DNA from: Adiantum capillus-veneris
Taxonomy: Eukaryota; Streptophyta; Polypodiopsida; Polypodiales; Pteridaceae
DNA length: 64,000 bases
NCBI GenBank assembly: GCA_014529385.2
Contig: CM043960.1
Coordinates: forward strand, 125,084,043 to 125,148,042
Reading direction: 5' to 3'
Positions 63,713-64,000 of this stretch are shown here, piece after piece. How positions within the stretch are numbered: the stretch's first letter is position 1; each line of letters opens with the position of its first letter. The position numbers were made by a program, and so were the translations under genes. Under the pieces are notes generated by a model, which made no database searches, had not been told where the DNA came from, and saw nothing but the letters and a program-made list of their open reading frames with translations.

Positions 63713-63741
<29 letters not shown>
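63713..63741. repeat. (TG)n microsatellite in LTR
   Basis: About 14 TG units at the position equivalent to 36994-37020 in the chromovirus LTR. Confidence 0.95.
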
Positions 63742-63742
<1 letters not shown>

Positions 63743-63863
63743 CTCTCTCATCCCCCCCCCCTTGTAGGCTCGCCCCCTTCCTTGTAGGGATATTTTTGAC
63801 TTTGGATGAGCAAGCCCCTTAGTCATCAAGCATGACAAAGCATTTGAACTAGGGGGTGTTCCC

Positions 63864-64000
63864 ACAAGCATCTCAGGCAAGCATCTCAAGGCACCTCAAG
63901 CACCTTAATCATGTAGCAAGTCAAGCACCTCAAGCATGGAGCCAGTCAAGCACCTCAAGCATCTTAATCAAGCACCTCAAGCATGTCAAGCACCTCAAGC
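63864..64000. repeat. Degenerate minisatellite, CAAGCACCTCAAGCAT-type
   Basis: Units combining CAAGCACCTCAAGCA with short variable spacers (TCTTAAT, TGGAGCCAGT, TGT) repeat at least seven times and continue beyond the window. No equivalent array is seen in the related LTR at 36-37 kb. Confidence 0.88.

Larger units (their letters stand above)
62490..64000 (-). repeat. LTR related to the chromovirus LTR (runs off the window)
   Basis: The same succession of blocks as 35990-37100 is present: TAGGCATGAACAATACTT, GTTGAGGACC.GATTTA, CAATACAAT.CTTTGTGTTCC, GAGAGCTAGC.GGG, CTCTTGGTTGGATTTGCAT, the TG microsatellite followed by TTCTCTCTCATCCCC. Divergence is high, with many indels. The terminal TGTAACAC start is missing because LINE-D sequence lies directly against it, and no internal region is present, so it is a truncated solo LTR or an edge of another element. 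Confidence 0.8.

Noticed and set aside
63635-64000. CRISPR-like array in the CAAGCACCTC repeats
   Set aside because: The units are degenerate, spacers are too short and variable, and the context is a plant LTR; it is a minisatellite.

Overview
This is nuclear DNA from a land plant and consists almost entirely of nested transposable elements. The evidence is plant-type Ty3/gypsy elements (one chromodomain element, one with an Athila/Tat-like primer site), Ty1/copia elements with initiator-tRNA-Met primer sites, a TNP2-type CACTA transposon and LINEs. No prokaryotic gene organisation is present. The species cannot be named from sequence alone. The long CT, CA and TA microsatellites and the deep nesting suggest a large repeat-rich genome, possibly a fern, lycophyte or bryophyte (low confidence).

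Layout. (1) 1-18.2 kb: a decayed minus-strand gypsy element (gypsy-A) is split by a complete 11.07-kb minus-strand gypsy element (gypsy-1, 4140-15209), which has two LTRs, a perfect 5-bp target duplication (TCCAC) and about 4 kb of extra coding sequence after integrase. (2) 18.3-20.1 kb: a plus-strand gag relic. (3) About 20.1-39.1 kb: a plus-strand gypsy (gypsy-B; 5' LTR, primer site, gag, RT and integrase remnants) interrupted twice. One insertion is a copia-type element that keeps only gag (25129-29215), itself carrying a TTAA-flanked element with CACTAGG ends. The other is a minus-strand chromovirus (30131-37396) whose 3' LTR is mostly deleted. (4) 39.2-40.7 kb: an unidentified spliced-looking gene, followed by a long CT/CA microsatellite and a 5'-truncated copia element. 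(5) 42.9-45.9 kb, minus strand: the least ordinary part. It holds a broken multi-exon gene with FCP1/NIF-phosphatase-like and Ulp1-protease-like segments, a TATA-box promoter, and an intact 247-codon ORF encoding a divergent, CENH3-like histone H3 with a C-terminal extension of about 100 residues. (6) 45.9-62.5 kb: four copies of one LINE family separated by CT microsatellites. One copy is split by a 5.77-kb CACTA transposon with a CAT target duplication. The last two copies sit tail to tail as a 1.8-kb inverted repeat. (7) 62.5-64.0 kb: an LTR related to that of the chromovirus, ending in a degenerate minisatellite.

Very little appears functional. The best candidates are the histone H3-like ORF, the gag ORF of the gag-only copia element, and the long open LINE-C reading frame. 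Relative order of events: gypsy-A before gypsy-1; gypsy-B before the gag-only copia element and the chromovirus; LINE-B before the CACTA element.
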